NCBI GenBank assembly: GCA_903858275.1
Contig: CAIOIC010000063.1
Location: 1 to 64,000 of the forward strand
Direction of reading: 5' to 3'
Length of the DNA: 64,000 nucleotides
Source: an uncultured Verrucomicrobia subdivision 3 bacterium
GTDB lineage: Bacteria; Verrucomicrobiota; Verrucomicrobiia; Limisphaerales; UBA11358
The notes beneath the pieces are model-generated. The model was not told where the DNA came from, did no database searches, and saw only the letters and a program-made list of their open reading frames with translations. A program made the position numbers and the translations under genes. Of the stretch, positions 63,565 through 64,000 are shown one piece after another (the first letter of the stretch is position 1; the number at the start of each line of letters is the position of its first letter).

Positions 63565-64000
63565 TCAGTGGCCGCCCTTTACGTTCTCTTCGAATGCGGC
63601 CATGATGGCGTCGTCGCCGCTCAAGCCTTGCGATTGGACCCTTTTGAGCGATGCGAGCACGCGGGCGTAGTCTTGCGGCAGCACCTTGACGAACTTCGTC
63701 ACATAATTTTTCCAGTCCGCAAGAATTTTTGCCGCGCGTTCGCTTTGCGTGTAGGTCTGATGCCGCTGGATGAGCTTCCACAGCTCCTCAATCTCGTTGG
63801 CTTCGGTCAGTTTTTCCAGCGAAACCAGCTCCATATTGCAGCGGGTCTTGAAATCGCCCGCTTCGTCCAAAACGTAAGCCACGCCGCCGCTCATGCCGGC
63901 GGCGAAGTTGCGGCCCGATTTACCCAGCACCACCACGCGTCCGCCGGTCATGTATTCGCAGCCGTGGTCGCCGATGGCTTCCACCACCGCGTCCACGCCG
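63565..64000 (-). CDS. gltB: Glutamate synthase large subunit, C-terminal end only
   Basis: Only the last 145 codons are in the window. They contain the GXGXG-domain ending [25 protein letters not shown], then [18 protein letters not shown] and a helical tail with [14 protein letters not shown]. The stop is complete at 63565. The catalytic amidotransferase and FMN domains lie beyond the right edge. It precedes gltD in the same operon. Confidence 0.93.
   Translation of the reverse strand, partial: GVDAVVEAIGDHGCEYMTGGRVVVLGKSGRNFAAGMSGGVAYVLDEAGDFKTRCNMELVSLEKLTEANEIEELWKLIQRHQTYTQSERAAKILADWKNYVTKFVKVLPQDYARVLASLKRVQSQGLSGDDAIMAAFEENVKGGH

Noticed and set aside
1..64000. tRNA, rRNA, riboswitch or tmRNA genes.
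   Set aside because: None recognised by reading on either strand; a covariance-model search would be needed to exclude small RNA genes.

Overview
The window looks like chromosomal DNA from a member of the Verrucomicrobiota, probably a Pedosphaera/Limisphaerales-type soil or freshwater lineage. This is inferred from gene content, not from a marker gene. The signs are tandem pseudopilin-like proteins starting [20 protein letters not shown], a PEP-CTERM protein, many secreted or Tat-exported sugar enzymes, FGE-fold and YHYH proteins, the C-terminal module ending in FYRV, and many short-period intergenic repeats. No rRNA, tRNA, CRISPR array, transposase or phage gene was seen.

Layout. Positions 1-7043 hold an oligo-uronide catabolism block: the end of kduD, a GH105/DUF4861 unsaturated uronyl hydrolase, a BNR_4 protein, a heparinase II/III-like lyase, and a convergent KDPG aldolase (eda). 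Positions 7.4-17.5 kb are housekeeping: an LptF/G permease, a PEP-CTERM protein, lepA, signal peptidase I, an SDR, a LOG-family protein, pabB, a secreted msrA and a rhodanese. Positions 17.6-34.8 kb are a long same-strand glycan-use region: a LamG/beta-helix protein, an aldo/keto reductase, three Tat-exported Gfo/Idh/MocA oxidoreductases, a DUF1080 3-keto-glycoside hydrolase-like protein, a sugar isomerase, a GH36-like glycosidase, a CE15-like glucuronoyl esterase, a Tat-exported beta-helix protein and an alpha/beta hydrolase. It reads as periplasmic oxidation and cleavage of plant-derived glycosides. Positions 34.8-38.5 kb carry four tandem pseudopilin-like genes; three are near-identical mosaics. 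A strong terminator and an MFS exporter follow.

Positions 40.0-60.0 kb hold the most interesting content: an envelope regulon of ten minus-strand genes, plus a divergent OmpR-family two-component system. The ten genes encode a HupE/UreJ-like protein, a YHYH-PEBP fusion, a multicopper oxidase, an FGE-fold/arylsulfotransferase fusion, a DUF1566 protein, a metallophosphoesterase, a sulfatase-like protein, two arylsulfotransferase-like proteins and an FGE-fold/PEBP fusion. I find the same direct-repeat box, CTTMAT-N5-CTTAAG, four times. It lies upstream of the response regulator and upstream of each of the three minus-strand operons. At the three operons it sits exactly 23 nt before the ATG. This resembles the half-site architecture bound by PmrA/QseB-type regulators, so the two-component system probably controls all three operons and itself. 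The FGE-fold domains lack the catalytic cysteines, and the sulfatase-like protein lacks the canonical N-terminal Asp-Asp metal ligands. The cluster is therefore probably not an ordinary sulfatase-maturation locus. Together with the multicopper oxidase, a metal or redox envelope stress role is a reasonable but unproven guess.

Positions 60.0-64.0 kb return to housekeeping: hemW with an odd in-frame palindromic insertion, a cold-shock protein, a small receiver-like protein, gltD, and the end of gltB.
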